From the NCBI GenBank assembly GCA_018398815.1, contig CM031595.1, forward strand, positions 42,701,954 through 42,765,953: DNA of 64,000 nt, read 5' to 3'. Made by a program: the position numbers and the translations under genes. The DNA comes from Conus ventricosus. Taxonomy: Eukaryota > Mollusca > Gastropoda > Neogastropoda > Conidae. This document shows, piece by piece, positions 18,994 to 29,668 of this stretch. The notes beneath the pieces were generated by a model. It was given only the letters and a program-made list of their open reading frames with translations. It had not been told where the DNA came from and did not search any database. How positions within the stretch are numbered: the stretch's first letter is position 1; the number at the start of each line of letters is the position of its first letter.

Positions 18994-20010
18994 TCAGCAA
19001 CCATTTGCGTTGACAACTGCTCGACACCTGCGGCTCATTGAGTGGACCAGGTGGTTTATGCGTCCCCTTGGCACACCAGCCCACACATGGACGATGGCCT
19101 GGTGAAGTTGAGCCGCTGTTGCTGGTCGTGGACGCAGGAGGTCCAACCGTCTGCCAAGTTCATCCCAAAAATGTTCTATTGGGTTTAAATCGGGACCGAG
19201 GGCTGGCCAGGGCAGCACATTGACGTTATGCTGAAGAAATTGCTGGGTGGCCCTGGCAGTGTGTGGTCTTGCATTGTCCTGTTGAAATGTCCAGTTTGGG
19301 CGTTGCGCAAAAAAAGGATCGACATGGGGTCTGAGCACCTGGTTGATGTAGCGCTGTGCATTGACACCCTGTCCGCGACCAGGACCAATGTTCTGAAAGA
19401 TGACTGGTCCTATGGCGTGGTTAATGCCAATTGCACCCCATATTATAACGTTCGGGCCTCCCCAGGGGTTCCGCTCTACCCACAGGAGTCAGCATAGCGT
19501 TCACCAGGTCGACGCTATATTCTGACACGACCGTCAGCCATGTCAATACAAAAACGGCTCTCATCTGAGAACAGTATGCGTCCCACTGCTGCCTGCGCCA
19601 GTTGATTCGGGCTTGTGCCCACTGCAGCCTGTCCTGCCGGTGTCTTGGTGTCAGTACCGGACCTCTGTGAGGACGCCTACATGCCAGCCCGTTCTCCTGA
19701 AGATGCCGCCGCATAGTGTTGAGGCCGATTCGTTGCTGGAGATTCCCAGGCACCTGTCGAGCAGTGTTAAAGGCGGTTTGCCACCTGTCCCGCAGATAGG
19801 TTCGAACAAGATGGCGATCCTCTCTTTGTGTGGTGACCCAAGGACGGCCTGGCCGGGGACGTCATCAGTGGTACCAGTGACTCGCATGTGGTGCTGCAGA
19901 CGATAGATCGAGATGTGGACGTTAAAGATGTTGGCGACCTGCCTGGCATCCACACCAGCCTCCAGATGGCCTAGGGCACGATTGCGTTCCTCTGCTCGTA
20001 GTCTTGGCAT
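18994..20010 (-). pseudogene. Tc1-like transposase pseudogene
   Basis: Tc1/mariner transposases cut and paste DNA with a DDE catalytic triad. Starting at MPRLRAEERNRALGHLEAG (ATG at 20008-20010), the sequence runs through a helix-turn-helix region, RPHRGPVLTPRHRQDRLQWA, the first Asp in ILFSDESRF, the second in TFQQDNARPHTARAT and the Glu in PDLNPIEHFWDELGRR, ending at a TGA (18994-18996). Length, about 339 codons, is normal. It is broken: in-frame stops follow the first Asp motif and several frame changes occur. Only 33 residues separate the second Asp from the Glu instead of the usual 34. Confidence 0.9.
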
Positions 20011-20321
20011 CTCTGTAGCGCTCAGACGGCAAGTCGTTACCTGAACCTTGTAGCGCGGCTTTATAAAGGCTGCATGCCTGTGTACTTGTCGCTGGTTAAC
20101 TTTGCTCTGCATGGTGTGCACGTGCCTCACATACAGCAACCAGTTTGCCATTTTTGTTGACCCTCCAATGGCGGGAATGATTTGTTGCTCACACAATTTT
20201 TTCACTGCACGTGAGTCTTGGACCCAAACAACTTGCCACAATGGTTCAATATTGTATATTCACCCCTTTTCACCCGAAAAATAGCCTTTCAAATTTTCGC
20301 GTTTTTTTATGGAAGTCAGTA
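18994..20321 (-). mobile_element. Tc1/mariner element, 3'-truncated, inactive
   Basis: It carries a transposase remnant on the - strand and one recognisable terminal repeat at its upstream end (about 20297-20321, reading TACTGACTTCCATAAAAAAA on the - strand). That repeat resembles the repeat of the second element in the window. No matching repeat is found left of the stop codon: sequence there is already host unit sequence, so the 3' end was deleted. Confidence 0.75.
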
Positions 20322-20794
20322 TTTTTATATATATATATATATATACTATCGTTACCATCACCCCTCTATCCCCCTGCACACAATATTCACTGTCAATGTA
20401 TAGCCAGGCAACAAATACCACTCCCCCTCCCCTATGCATGTCTTTCATCTTAACAAGGTCCACCCATTTAGAATTACACGTTTCCTGTCTTGGACATGTT
20501 GGTCACTTCCTGACACACAAAAATTATCATGGGGTCCCTTCAAACATGCACATGCATGCTCTCTCTCTCCCTCTTTCTCTCACTCGCACACACAGTCACT
20601 GCCAGTTATGTCTGTCTTGAGATTATCCCACTCAATTGGAAAGAAAAAAAACTAAAAAGAAAAAGGGAAAAAAAACAGTTCCAGGTGTTATAAAGGCATA
20701 CATAAGTTTAAGCAATTAAAAATCTCTCAGCCCTGGGCACAAGCGAAAACAAACGAAAACAATTAACGAGTACAATTGAGTAACAAAAAAATTT

Positions 20795-20811
20795 GGGGGG
20801 GGGGGGGGGGG
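20795..20811. repeat. G homopolymer in unit 1
   Basis: Short G run that is absent from the aligned part of unit 2; length uncertain. Confidence 0.8.
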
Positions 20812-21299
20812 TGCAGGTGATCAAACCAAGTATCAACAGACAATTTTTAAAGTCCCCACTTTTACGGTTGCCACAGCTTTGTTTTTCCACTGTCCCACTC
20901 AATACCCCTATTCCTTCCCTCCCTAGTTGAGCAAAACTGACCACACTTGCACACACGCAAACCCCTTACCTACGTGGAGTCTTAAAAACCCATCCACAAA
21001 TGTAAAACTTTTGTAGAACCACCTTTCAACTTGATTCCCCTCTGAACGAAAAGTGTCCTACATTTCAATAAGATTATGCTCCCTCTGAAACAGGTGAAGG
21101 ATGAAGCCCTCCATCTCCCAAACTATAATAGTGCATATACAATATCGTCACCAAGCCCTTTCTCTTCTCTCCTGCACACAACATTCACCATCAGTGTTTA
21201 ACCAGTCAACAATAAATTCTCGCCTCTTCCTTAGCATATCCCAAGCAGTGAAATCCACATTTTCCATCTCAACAAGGTTCATCCATTTTAAATCACATA

Positions 21300-22838
21300 T
21301 ACTGAACAACATTAAAAACGCACCGTTTTGATTTGCCGATTTCCCATCTGGAAAAAATGTGTATTTGGATTTGGTATGTTAACAATTTTTAAGGGACACA
21401 GATTCACACTGCCTCGGTTTCTCCGCGCTTGCCAACGTTCGTGTGACGCCCACGTGCAACTCGCCCAAAACACTTTTTTTGCCACTGGGGCCGAGACTGA
21501 ACGTAGCTCATCTGTTTCTTTGTCTCAAATGGTGAGTTTGAAGTCATGCCGACTGGAAAACGGTATCAGTTGTCATTCGACCAGGCGAAGTGGTCCGAAA
21601 ACAATGCCGCGACTGTCTATGCAAGAACGCGAGCGAGCCATTGGAATGTTGATGGTCGGCATGTCATCGAGAGAGACAGCCAGACAACTGAACTGCAGTC
21701 ACTCTACAATTGTAAGGCTATCACAACGTTTGGCAGCAACTGGTTCCACCACTGATCGGCGCCGAACGGGCCAACCTCGTGTTACCACACCAGCGCAGGA
21801 TCGATACATTCGACAGCTTCATCTTCGTAATCGATTCCTTACAGCAGCAGAAACATGTCGCCAGGTGGTTGGTCGACGGGGTCCAGTGTCTGGACAAACC
21901 GTTCGACGTCGATTGCAAGAATCAGGGCTCAATGCAAGACGCCCTCATGTTGGCCCAGTCCTCACCCGTAGACACCGTCAGCAACGCCTGCAGTGGGCCA
22001 ACCAGCATCTGCCATGGACACGACGTCAGTGGAGAGCTGTGCTATTCTCTGACGAAAGTCGCTTCGCGTTATCTCATGCTGACGGGAGAATGAGAGTCTG
22101 GAGGCGTGTCGGGGAACGCTACGCCAACTGCTGCGTGTTTGAAGCCGATAGATGGGGAGGGGGCAGTCTGATGGTTTGGGGGCATTCAGTCATGACTACC
22201 GGATACCTCTGTACTTTTTTGACAACCATGTGAATGCCAACACGTACCAGCAGGTGCTGCAGAACCACGTCGTCCCACTGTTTGGCCAGCACCCGGAGCT
22301 GCAGTTCTTCCAGCATGATAATGCACGACCCCACACCGCAAGAGCCACCGCTGCGTTTCTCCAGGCGAACAACATTGCCGTGTTGCCCTGGCCATCTCTG
22401 TCCCATGACATGGCTCCCATTGAACACGTCTGGGATGAGCTGGGGCGTCTGGAGGCCCGTGGAAGACGTCCACAGACTCTCGATCATTTGAGGCGCGCAC
22501 TGACCGAGGAGTGGGATGGACTGCCACAGGCGTTCTTGCACAACCTTGTCTACTCCATGAGGAGGCGCTGCCAAGCGTGCATCGGGGCAAATGGCGGACA
22601 CACTCGGTATTAGAGCTCGCGGACGGACATGCTCGTCGTGGTGTACTTTTTGACAGGGACCCTAGTGAAGTCAACAGCTAATTTCAGATGAATTCGGCCA
22701 TTCCTGTCAAGAACAGACATTTTGTTTAATTGAAAAATGGATGCGTAATCAAATATGCTTACTTTCATTAAATAATTCTGTACTACCAACGTTGTCTGGG
22801 TCTTTTAGCAAGCGGTGCGTTTTTAATGTTGTTCAGTA
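21300..22838 (+). mobile_element. Tc1/mariner element, nearly intact, TA duplication
   Basis: The terminal inverted repeats begin TACTGAACAACATTAAAAAC and continue through GCACCG at both ends (21300-21325 and 22813-22838), with TA on each side (21298-21299 and 22839-22840). Length is 1539 bp, normal for the family. Removing the element restores continuous alignment with unit 1, so this is an insertion with a known empty site. Confidence 0.9.
21604..22613 (+). pseudogene. Tc1-like DD34E transposase with one frameshift
   Basis: It starts MPRLSMQERERAIGMLMVG and continues through a paired-like helix-turn-helix (SSRETARQLNCSHSTIVRLS), the GRRGP linker (VVGRRGPVSG), RRPHVGPVLTRRHRQQRLQW, first Asp AVLFSDESRFAL, second Asp FFQHDNARPHTARAT and Glu APIEHVWDELG, ending at 22611-22613. 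Exactly 34 residues separate the second Asp and the Glu. The only visible lesion is a single-base loss in the G run after LMVW (about 22178-22182), which moves the reading frame. About 336 codons, full length. Could be a real inactivating mutation or a homopolymer consensus error. Confidence 0.9.
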
Positions 22839-23340
22839 TATTTCCAATCTCCAACATGTTGGTCACTTCCAGACGCAAAACATTATTATGCACACATGCT
22901 CACTACTATCTCTCTCACAAACACACACACACACTGCCAGATTTGTCTGTCATCACATCATCCAGTTCCCAAACGAAAAACTCTAAAAAATAAATCTGGA
23001 TTTGGGTGAATATGTAATAAAGGCACATAAACAAGCTTAAACAATTTAAAGTATCAGCCCCGAGGCACAAGCAAAAACAAAACAAAAAAAGATTACCAGG
23101 AACAAATGAATGAAAATGTTTCCTTTCTAGGGGAACACAAAGTGATCAGTCCAGACATTAACATACTGTAACAACAAGATCGTTAAGAAAGGCTGAAAAA
23201 ATAGATTAAAATGAAACCAACTTATCACTATGTTTGTGGAGCCCAACGACGGTAGCAACCTAATTACTATAAAAAAAAGTTTTAAAAGTAGATCTTGAAT
23301 GATCAATAAAAGCACTCGAGAAAGATAAATGTTTCTTTTT

Positions 23341-23527
23341 TTTTTCTTTCAATCGTTAAGTTTCAAAACAGAGTGACTGAGGGAAAAATGAAGCAAAATT
23401 TGAAAAGAGAGGGTTAGTTACCGCCAAGGACGCAGACAGAGTACAGGATTAGACTAGTCCTGTTCTCTGTTTGTCTGTGTCCTTGGAGGTGACTAACCCC
23501 CTCTCTTTTCAAATTTTTCTTTCAATC
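23341..23527. mobile_element. 159-bp fold-back element with exact 14-bp target duplication
   Basis: TTTTTCTTTCAATC occurs at 23341-23354 and again at 23514-23527. Between them lie a one-sided tail (GTTTCAAAACAGAGTGACTG, 23359-23378) and a hairpin: AAATTTGAAAAGAGAGGGTT...GACAGAGTACAGGA mirrored by TCCTGTTCTCTGTTTGTC...CCCCTCTCTTTTCAAATTT around a centre near 23452-23456. The tail and the TTAGTTACCGCCAAGGA block match the 3' terminus of the Penelope-like element at 45580-45660. Confidence 0.8.
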
Positions 23528-24689
23528 CAACAAAAATCTCTTAACATTACAGTCAGGATCAATACGTGCACTCAAGAAAGATACTCTTTTCATTTTTTTT
23601 TTTCCAATCGAACAAATCTCTTGACATTAAAGTCGTTATTGACACAATCGCTGGTTAGGCATACTGATCAAAAACAGATGCACACAAAGCAACAACAACA
23701 ACAAAAGCTCAAGCAAGTAACTTCAATGCTATATAAACCATGATATTTGTTGAACCACATGCATCCACTTACAAATTATGCAAAGGTATACATGATCGCA
23801 CACAAATACACACAAGCATGCACAAATGTGTGCACAATTAGCATATACACATACACGAAATCAACAATCAAATATTTTCTATCAGTCTTAATGATGAATC
23901 CAAAATGGCACTGTTAACATCAATGAAACGAAAGAAAAAAATATGTTACAAGTCTCATTTGCCGTTTGTTTACCCTCATAACACATTGTCATTTCCTCCT
24001 CCCTGTTTTTCTTACATCAAGGTTCATATGTTCAGTCTGGTATTTTTGGAGAATTCTGTTGTTTTTCTTTTCCCATTTCATAATCTCACAGATCATACTT
24101 TTTACATAAAATTAATAGGGAACACTGTTGTTAAACCCTGCTCCATTGGGAGAGGAGGATGATAGCCAACAAAAGAAAAAGGAAGAAAAAGAAAACGCCA
24201 CACACTCACACAAATCTGGGGAGAAAGGGACACTAAAAGCCTGATAGAGATAAAGCAAGAAACAGATACACAGCTATGGATGGAGATGGTGATAGTATCC
24301 AGAGACAGCAAAGGGATACAAAACATTATCAGACGGACAGACCTAGAGACGTAAACTATTATAAACTAGAAAGGGAGAGTGGAGACTGATGTACAGAAAT
24401 GGACAAAAAGAGACCAAGACAGATGAAGGACAAAACAGATGCTTGTCATCCATTTGCGAAGATCACCACAACATCGGTGTCACTAGGGTTTGTGTGTGCA
24501 AAAATGGTTTATCAGTCTGATCCAAACTCTGAACTGTCTGCTGCAATGTGGACAGTCAATTGCTGGGGGCAAGCTCCGCTCTAATTCTGTCATAGTCTCA
24601 ACTTGTGCTGCTCCAAACATTTCTCCCCATAATCTATCATCTCGGAGTTAATTTGGGCGCGCCAGGCAGGCCGGTTTTGTGCAGCTTCT

Positions 24690-24990
24690 TCACAGTGTAT
24701 AAAGAGGGACAGGAATCGTCTGTTGGCAAGACTGCACAAAAACTGCCAAATTGATATAAACGACACTTGGTGAAAAGATGGACTGTAGCCCAAATCCATG
24801 AGGTGGTTCCACATCCAGGGTCTATTCAGTAAAATTAGGCCCAAAACCACAAAACCAGCTTTAACAAACTGAGTGGAAAAAGGGAGTATGGGCCAAAGAC
24901 AAACCCATCCCATTTTGGTGCAGATCTGTGATGTGAAGCCGGATCCAAGAGTGGATCCAGGTTCTGCTGACCTTGGCAGAGGTCTGTGCA
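24690..24990 (-). mobile_element. degenerate LINE-type 3' tail remnant
   Basis: Read on the - strand this has the order GGATCCACTCTTGGATCCGG, ATCTGCACCAAAATGGGATG, TTTGGCCCATACTCC, TTTTCACCAAGTGTCG, then a TCTTGCCAACAGACGA-like end. From memory this resembles a 3' end shared by RTE-type LINEs and SINEs in many invertebrates. The 135-residue frame across it (24590-24997) is therefore not considered a gene. Confidence 0.45.
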
Positions 24991-25517
24991 CTCCCATGAG
25001 CCTTATTAGTTGAAAATTAGAATGCTTTCATTTAAGATGTAAAGCCTTTGAGGCATTTTTTGTCTTCTTAAATTCATCGGTCTGAGTTTTTCTCTAATAG
25101 TAATACTGATCCTTCCACAAACCAGCTTTTAGGTGATAACATTAATCCTGAGGCAGAAATTAAACACAATCTTGCCAGCATCTACTGGCTGTCAATAAAA
25201 GAGAATCACCGGGCTCTCGACTGGATTGAGCTTAGAGATTCTGCCTGGCCTGACTAGGAAAAAAATTGCAGTGAGTGCTTTTTGTAATCATCATCAGGAA
25301 GAGCATCCAAAACATAACATGCAAATTTCAATGAATCACCACATCTATACATGTCATTTTGAGCAAAAAGGTAGGTGTGGTGATTATCATTTACTCTTTT
25401 CACAAGCTTGTTTACCTATAAACAAACAGAATTCAAACTTTGCCTTGGTAAAAATCTTTGTCCAGCTTGTATCTCCAGGCCTTTTGACTCATCAAAAAGT
25501 GTTTTTAGAAAAAGAAA

Positions 25518-25540
25518 TAGGGGGAGGGGGGGGGGGGGGG
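25518..25540. repeat. G homopolymer
   Basis: G run after a GGGGGAGG lead-in. No other feature near it. Confidence 0.8.
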
Positions 25541-27243
25541 AGAGTGGGAACAGAAATTCTGCTCCATAATGTATGATGACTTATTTGAGCTAAAAATGGG
25601 AAACAGTTCTCTTTGAAACATAACTTACAGTTTGAGACTTGACCAAAAAGGGTGCTATGATAGGTCAGAGTGTCAAAAGAAAATGAGATCATAAAATCAT
25701 AAATTGTCTGACGAACCGAATCCATCTTTTTTCCTTTCTATTTCTTTGTGTTAACAATAAAAGGCAAAAACTGACAATGCCCTCGCCTCACCCCTCAACA
25801 CCTACCCCCATCCACTCGCTCCCCCTCCCCCACACATAAACAATTTTCTTCTCACCCAATACCCGTTTCCAACCCTGTTTGTTTTCTTTTGGAGAAAAAA
25901 AATACAACTTGCTTTCTCTTTCTATCCCTTATCAATTCAGATGACCCAAGGCCAGCTTATTTTTCCTCTGAATTTCACTCAACGGTCAATTATACGGACC
26001 ACAGTCTACTTCAGTTCCCTTGAACCAGTAAAAGGAAAGTCTTTTTTTTTTTCAAAAACATGATTTGGACAAACAGCACCAACCAATATTGCCATGTGCT
26101 ATGGCAAGTCAAAGACTCAAACTGGCATCCTCCATAATCCTGCCTGATGTGGTCTCTTTAAAACGTCGAATTAATATTCACAAAACACAGCACAAATGTT
26201 ATTCATCTGTTATTCTTTACAAGTCTGAGCACAAGTTCATTACAATGATTAAATCCAGACCACTATAGTGACTGTGCCCAAGACATCATGCACTTGGGCA
26301 TTATGGCAACCATGCAATAAACACAGACTTGCATCAGATGGAAAACAGAAAAACTGCAGTGAAATTTGTTGAAAACTTTAGTCTCAATATCGTAAATGAA
26401 AAGAAGTAAACTGATGCTCAAAATTTGTCCTGGGATATTAAAAAGAATCCTTAAGTTCAAGACAACTTGACATAACATATGAAAATTAAGCAAAAAAAAT
26501 CTTGTGTACAAAATGTAAAAAATTGTCGTCTGACACACCAGATACACATTAGTTCTAGATAAAAGTGGTTGATTAATAAAGATTCAAAGGAACTCTAACA
26601 AGATACATTCTAATAATATCGAAACATGTTAAAAAAATAATACTGTCCAGTTTTTGGTAAAAGGGTGATCCCAGACACATTTCATATTTATAATTCAATC
26701 ATGTGGAGGATTCTGGCACACACACAAAGTAACTTGACACAACTGTAAAAAACTAAAACCTCCATGAAACAGAGAATGCAAAGGCACTTATTTCTGCTTT
26801 AAATGAATAGGAAAGCACCGCACCAACCTGCATTATTGCTGAGTTCTTTCAATCAAAATGCAGTTACAACAGGAGAAGAAAATGGGTTGATGAAAATGGG
26901 CCAGGTATTTATGTACAACTTGGTGCAACTGGAGATAAAACCAAACTGATCTGACAGATCCAGTGATCGACAAACTGATCTTTGGGGAAATAATTTCAAT
27001 TAACTTAGAAAAACATACACTGATATCTCTAGTCTATAAATGTGGTCATCACTTTTTATATTATTTTGCTGTGGAGCTTGTGTTGAATTGTGTTTCCTGT
27101 GCAGTGTTAAAAGGCTGCTTGTTTTTCAACCTTTACCATCAGATAAACAAACAGAGAATGAATGAACATATTTTTCTTTCTTTTTACAAAGGGAAAGAAA
27201 TAAGTCATTCTGTTTTTTGCCTGCCTGAAGTTAGCCAAAATAA

Positions 27244-27592
27244 GTAGAGAACCATGCAATATAATCATATCTACAAACACAGAGTTACCAAAAAATGTTA
27301 TGAGAATGATGCAAATATGAAAACAGAAAAGCCTATAGACAATATGTGATGGTAGTCCTTCGGATCCGAAGATGACGTTAGCGTTTCTGCAACTCATCGA
27401 TGTACGCGGAGGTGGCTCTGCAGCCCCATCTGGAGGCGCAGAGTCTGGACAGTGGGGGCATGGAAGTCGTTGTCGTGATCACTGCTGTTGCTGCTCTGTG
27501 GCGTTGATCCCTGGCGGCAGTCAGCTTTTGGCGTCGAGTACGTAGAGAACCATGCAATATAATCCTATATCCTAATCCTAACGACAATATGT
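27244..27592. repeat. GC-rich insertion flanked by a partial duplication
   Basis: GTAGAGAACCATGCAATATA occurs at about 27245 and again at about 27541, and GACAATATGT follows each (about 27338 and 27583). Between them, 27345-27539 is much richer in GC than its surroundings and reads TCCTTCGGATCCGAAGATGA near its start. It looks like a retroposon piece inserted together with a duplication of its flank. No family is assigned. Confidence 0.45.
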
Positions 27593-27940
27593 AAAAAACA
27601 TTTATCTCCACAAAAACTTACACCATGACATCAAGTTTCAATTTCAAAGATGCATCACTGCATATTAGTCCATGATGCATTACACCATATGAGACCACAG
27701 TGCATATTCCATAAAAACAAAATAAAGAATCATGTTTCTTGGATGAGACTTAAAAACAGCCTGATTCTGCTCTGATGCATCAGTATGGTCTGTAAGCATG
27801 GAAGTACATGTGTATGTGTTGCAAGATCACACAATATACAGACTCGGTGAGATTAAAAAGAGGGAATGTCTTGTGTGTGTGTTTGCATTGGAGAGTGTGT
27901 TTGTGTATATGTTCATGTGTGATATGTACTTAGTGCATAA

Positions 27941-27942
<2 letters not shown>

Positions 27943-27982
<40 letters not shown>

Positions 27983-28004
27983 CAGAAAGTGTGCAAAGTG
28001 TGCA

Positions 28005-28058
<54 letters not shown>

Positions 28059-28137
28059 CACACACCTGCCTGCCTCTGTGTGTGTGTGCATGTGTGTGTG
28101 TGCGCGCGAGTGTGTGTGCGAGTGTGTGTGTGTGTGT

Positions 28138-28173
<36 letters not shown>

Positions 28174-28176
28174 GCC

Positions 28177-28208
<32 letters not shown>

Positions 28209-28240
28209 TGAGTGTGAGTGTGTGTGTGTGTGTGTGTGTG
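27943..28240. repeat. long compound (TG)n microsatellite
   Basis: About 300 bp of TG dinucleotides with interruptions (GCAAAG, CAGCACACACCTGCCTGCC, GCGCGCGAG). Long open frames here, poly-Cys-Val or poly-His-Thr, are artefacts of the repeat. Confidence 0.95.
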
Positions 28241-29457
28241 AGTACAACAATATGTTAATCTGACAGTAAATGGTTTTCAGTCAGTCAGTCAGTGCGTGTG
28301 TGTTAGTTACACATGTTGCTGCAAACTCCCCACTGTGCACCATCACCTACCACTTTGATGTTCTGCATCTCAGCTATCAAACAGTCCATGTCTTCCAGAT
28401 CCAATTCAAACTTACAAATACAGACCCCCAAAAAACATCAGAATTCTGCCCTAACACTGCGAATGATCATTATTCTATCCCTTTAAAATACTCAAAATTA
28501 CAAGCTAGTTAAAACTTCTTTTAATTAAGAATTACTTTCCTCTTGTAAACTGTATTTTCAATCCCCAAACAACAAATTATTGCACAAGTATGGTTTCTAA
28601 AGCACACTGACATTTGCACTTTAAAAGTACAAGGATATAAAAACCTATGTCATTTATAACATGGTAGTTTCTTGATCTTTACAGGTGCCAAAAAAAAAAA
28701 AAAAAAAAAAAAACTTACTTAGCACAATCATCTCTCTCTAAATACAATAACATCAAAATGTTTCATGCTAACAATTTTGATAACATGACTTTAAAACGGT
28801 GGAATCACAAAATACTTTGAAAAGTTTTGAGGTCACAGATCTCCACCCTGCTGTTTCTTAAACAACTATTTGTTTAGGCTACAGTGAACTAAAAAAAAAT
28901 CATTATTCATCATTCATGGGCTTTGTACCTGCTCTGCTAATCCTGACTACTCCGCACATCTACACTTGGATTCAAACTGAGGAGTCCCAGCACAGCAGTC
29001 TGCAGGAAACAATGCATGTCACATAGCAATAAAGTCACCTACCAGACCAAACCTTGCACTGGTACCTAGTCACTTAACAGGCACTTCAAACTAAAATATT
29101 AAACTCCATGAGTATAACAATTCACTTTTCCTGATTAGATAGTGCTATGACTTGGTTAATCAACAGCCATACCTCATCTCCAAGTCAACAGTATCAACAC
29201 ATACTCCAACTGGCAGGCAATCATCAAAAAAAATCTTTGCTCATACAAAACCTGCTCAGGTTTTAATGGATACTGAAGAGCAGAATTTAAAAAAAAAAAT
29301 TTTTTTAAGCCTGCATACACTTGATTGTCATCAAGTAAGTGAACTACCACAAAACCATCCTATCAACAAATATTCCCGCTGCCAAATTGTCCTTTCACCG
29401 AGTTGTATGATGCACATTACCTGACCCTCAGTCAGCAGCATTCACGTGTCCACAGAC

Positions 29458-29668
29458 TCAACACAGACTGCTGGTAGGTCCACTTCCAGGCACACGGTGA
29501 GCCAGAGGAACAAAGTTTTTTTCATTCAGCTGGCTCAAGGCACGCAACACAACATCAGGAAAATGGTCCAGAATCATTTTGTGGCTGATCAGGACAGAAC
29601 CGAAGTCCTCCGGCTTCGCCCAACGGCTGTGTACTGGGGTCCTCCACTGCACAGCCTGCAACATATTG
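29458..29668 (-). CDS. DAGLB: DAGL last coding exon
   Basis: Acceptor CACTACTGACAG on the - strand gives [20 protein letters not shown], then [20 protein letters not shown] and [12 protein letters not shown], ending PTSSLC and a stop at 29458-29460. [18 protein letters not shown] aligns with the I-x-PKMLTDHMPDIVMRAL region of animal DAGLs. Another acceptor 33 bases downstream would also keep the frame. Confidence 0.85.

Larger units (their letters stand above)
18920..20845. repeat. duplicated unit 1 (hosts the first Tc1 element)
   Basis: The host sequence matches unit 2. Shared blocks include GACAATTTTT...GTCCCCACTT at the left, CTGCACACAATATTCAC near 20375, TCTTAACAAGGTCCACCCATTT near 20450, GACATGTTGGTCACTTCC near 20492 and CAGCCCTGGGCACAAGCGAAAAC near 20730. 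Without the inserted transposon the unit is several hundred bases long. About 200 bp of the unit present in unit 2 is missing here next to the transposon. Confidence 0.65.
20846..23160. repeat. duplicated unit 2 (hosts the second Tc1 element)
   Basis: Second copy of the unit: GACAATTTTTAAAGTCCCCA at 20839, CTGCACACAACATTCACC near 21172, TCTCAACAAGGTTCATCCATTT near 21268, CAACATGTTGGTCACTTCC near 22853 and CAGCCCCGAGGCACAAGC near 23055. Divergence from unit 1 is moderate, so the duplication is old. Both units are in the same orientation and adjacent. Confidence 0.65.
23528..29457. other. region between the convergent genes; probable DAGL 3'UTR at the right
   Basis: No host exon is recognised. 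It contains an old LINE-tail remnant (24690-24990), a GC-rich insertion (27345-27539), CA/TG microsatellites and homopolymers. The sequence directly left of the lipase stop (29458) must include its 3'UTR, but no convincing - strand poly(A) signal was located. Confidence 0.4.

Noticed and set aside
24590..24997. 135-residue ORF as a host gene
   Set aside because: It overlaps a stretch resembling a dispersed LINE/SINE 3' end, and no protein family is recognised.
27827..28263. Cys-Val or His-Thr rich proteins
   Set aside because: Translations of TG/CA microsatellites; the same holds for 31331-31961 and 33102-33847.
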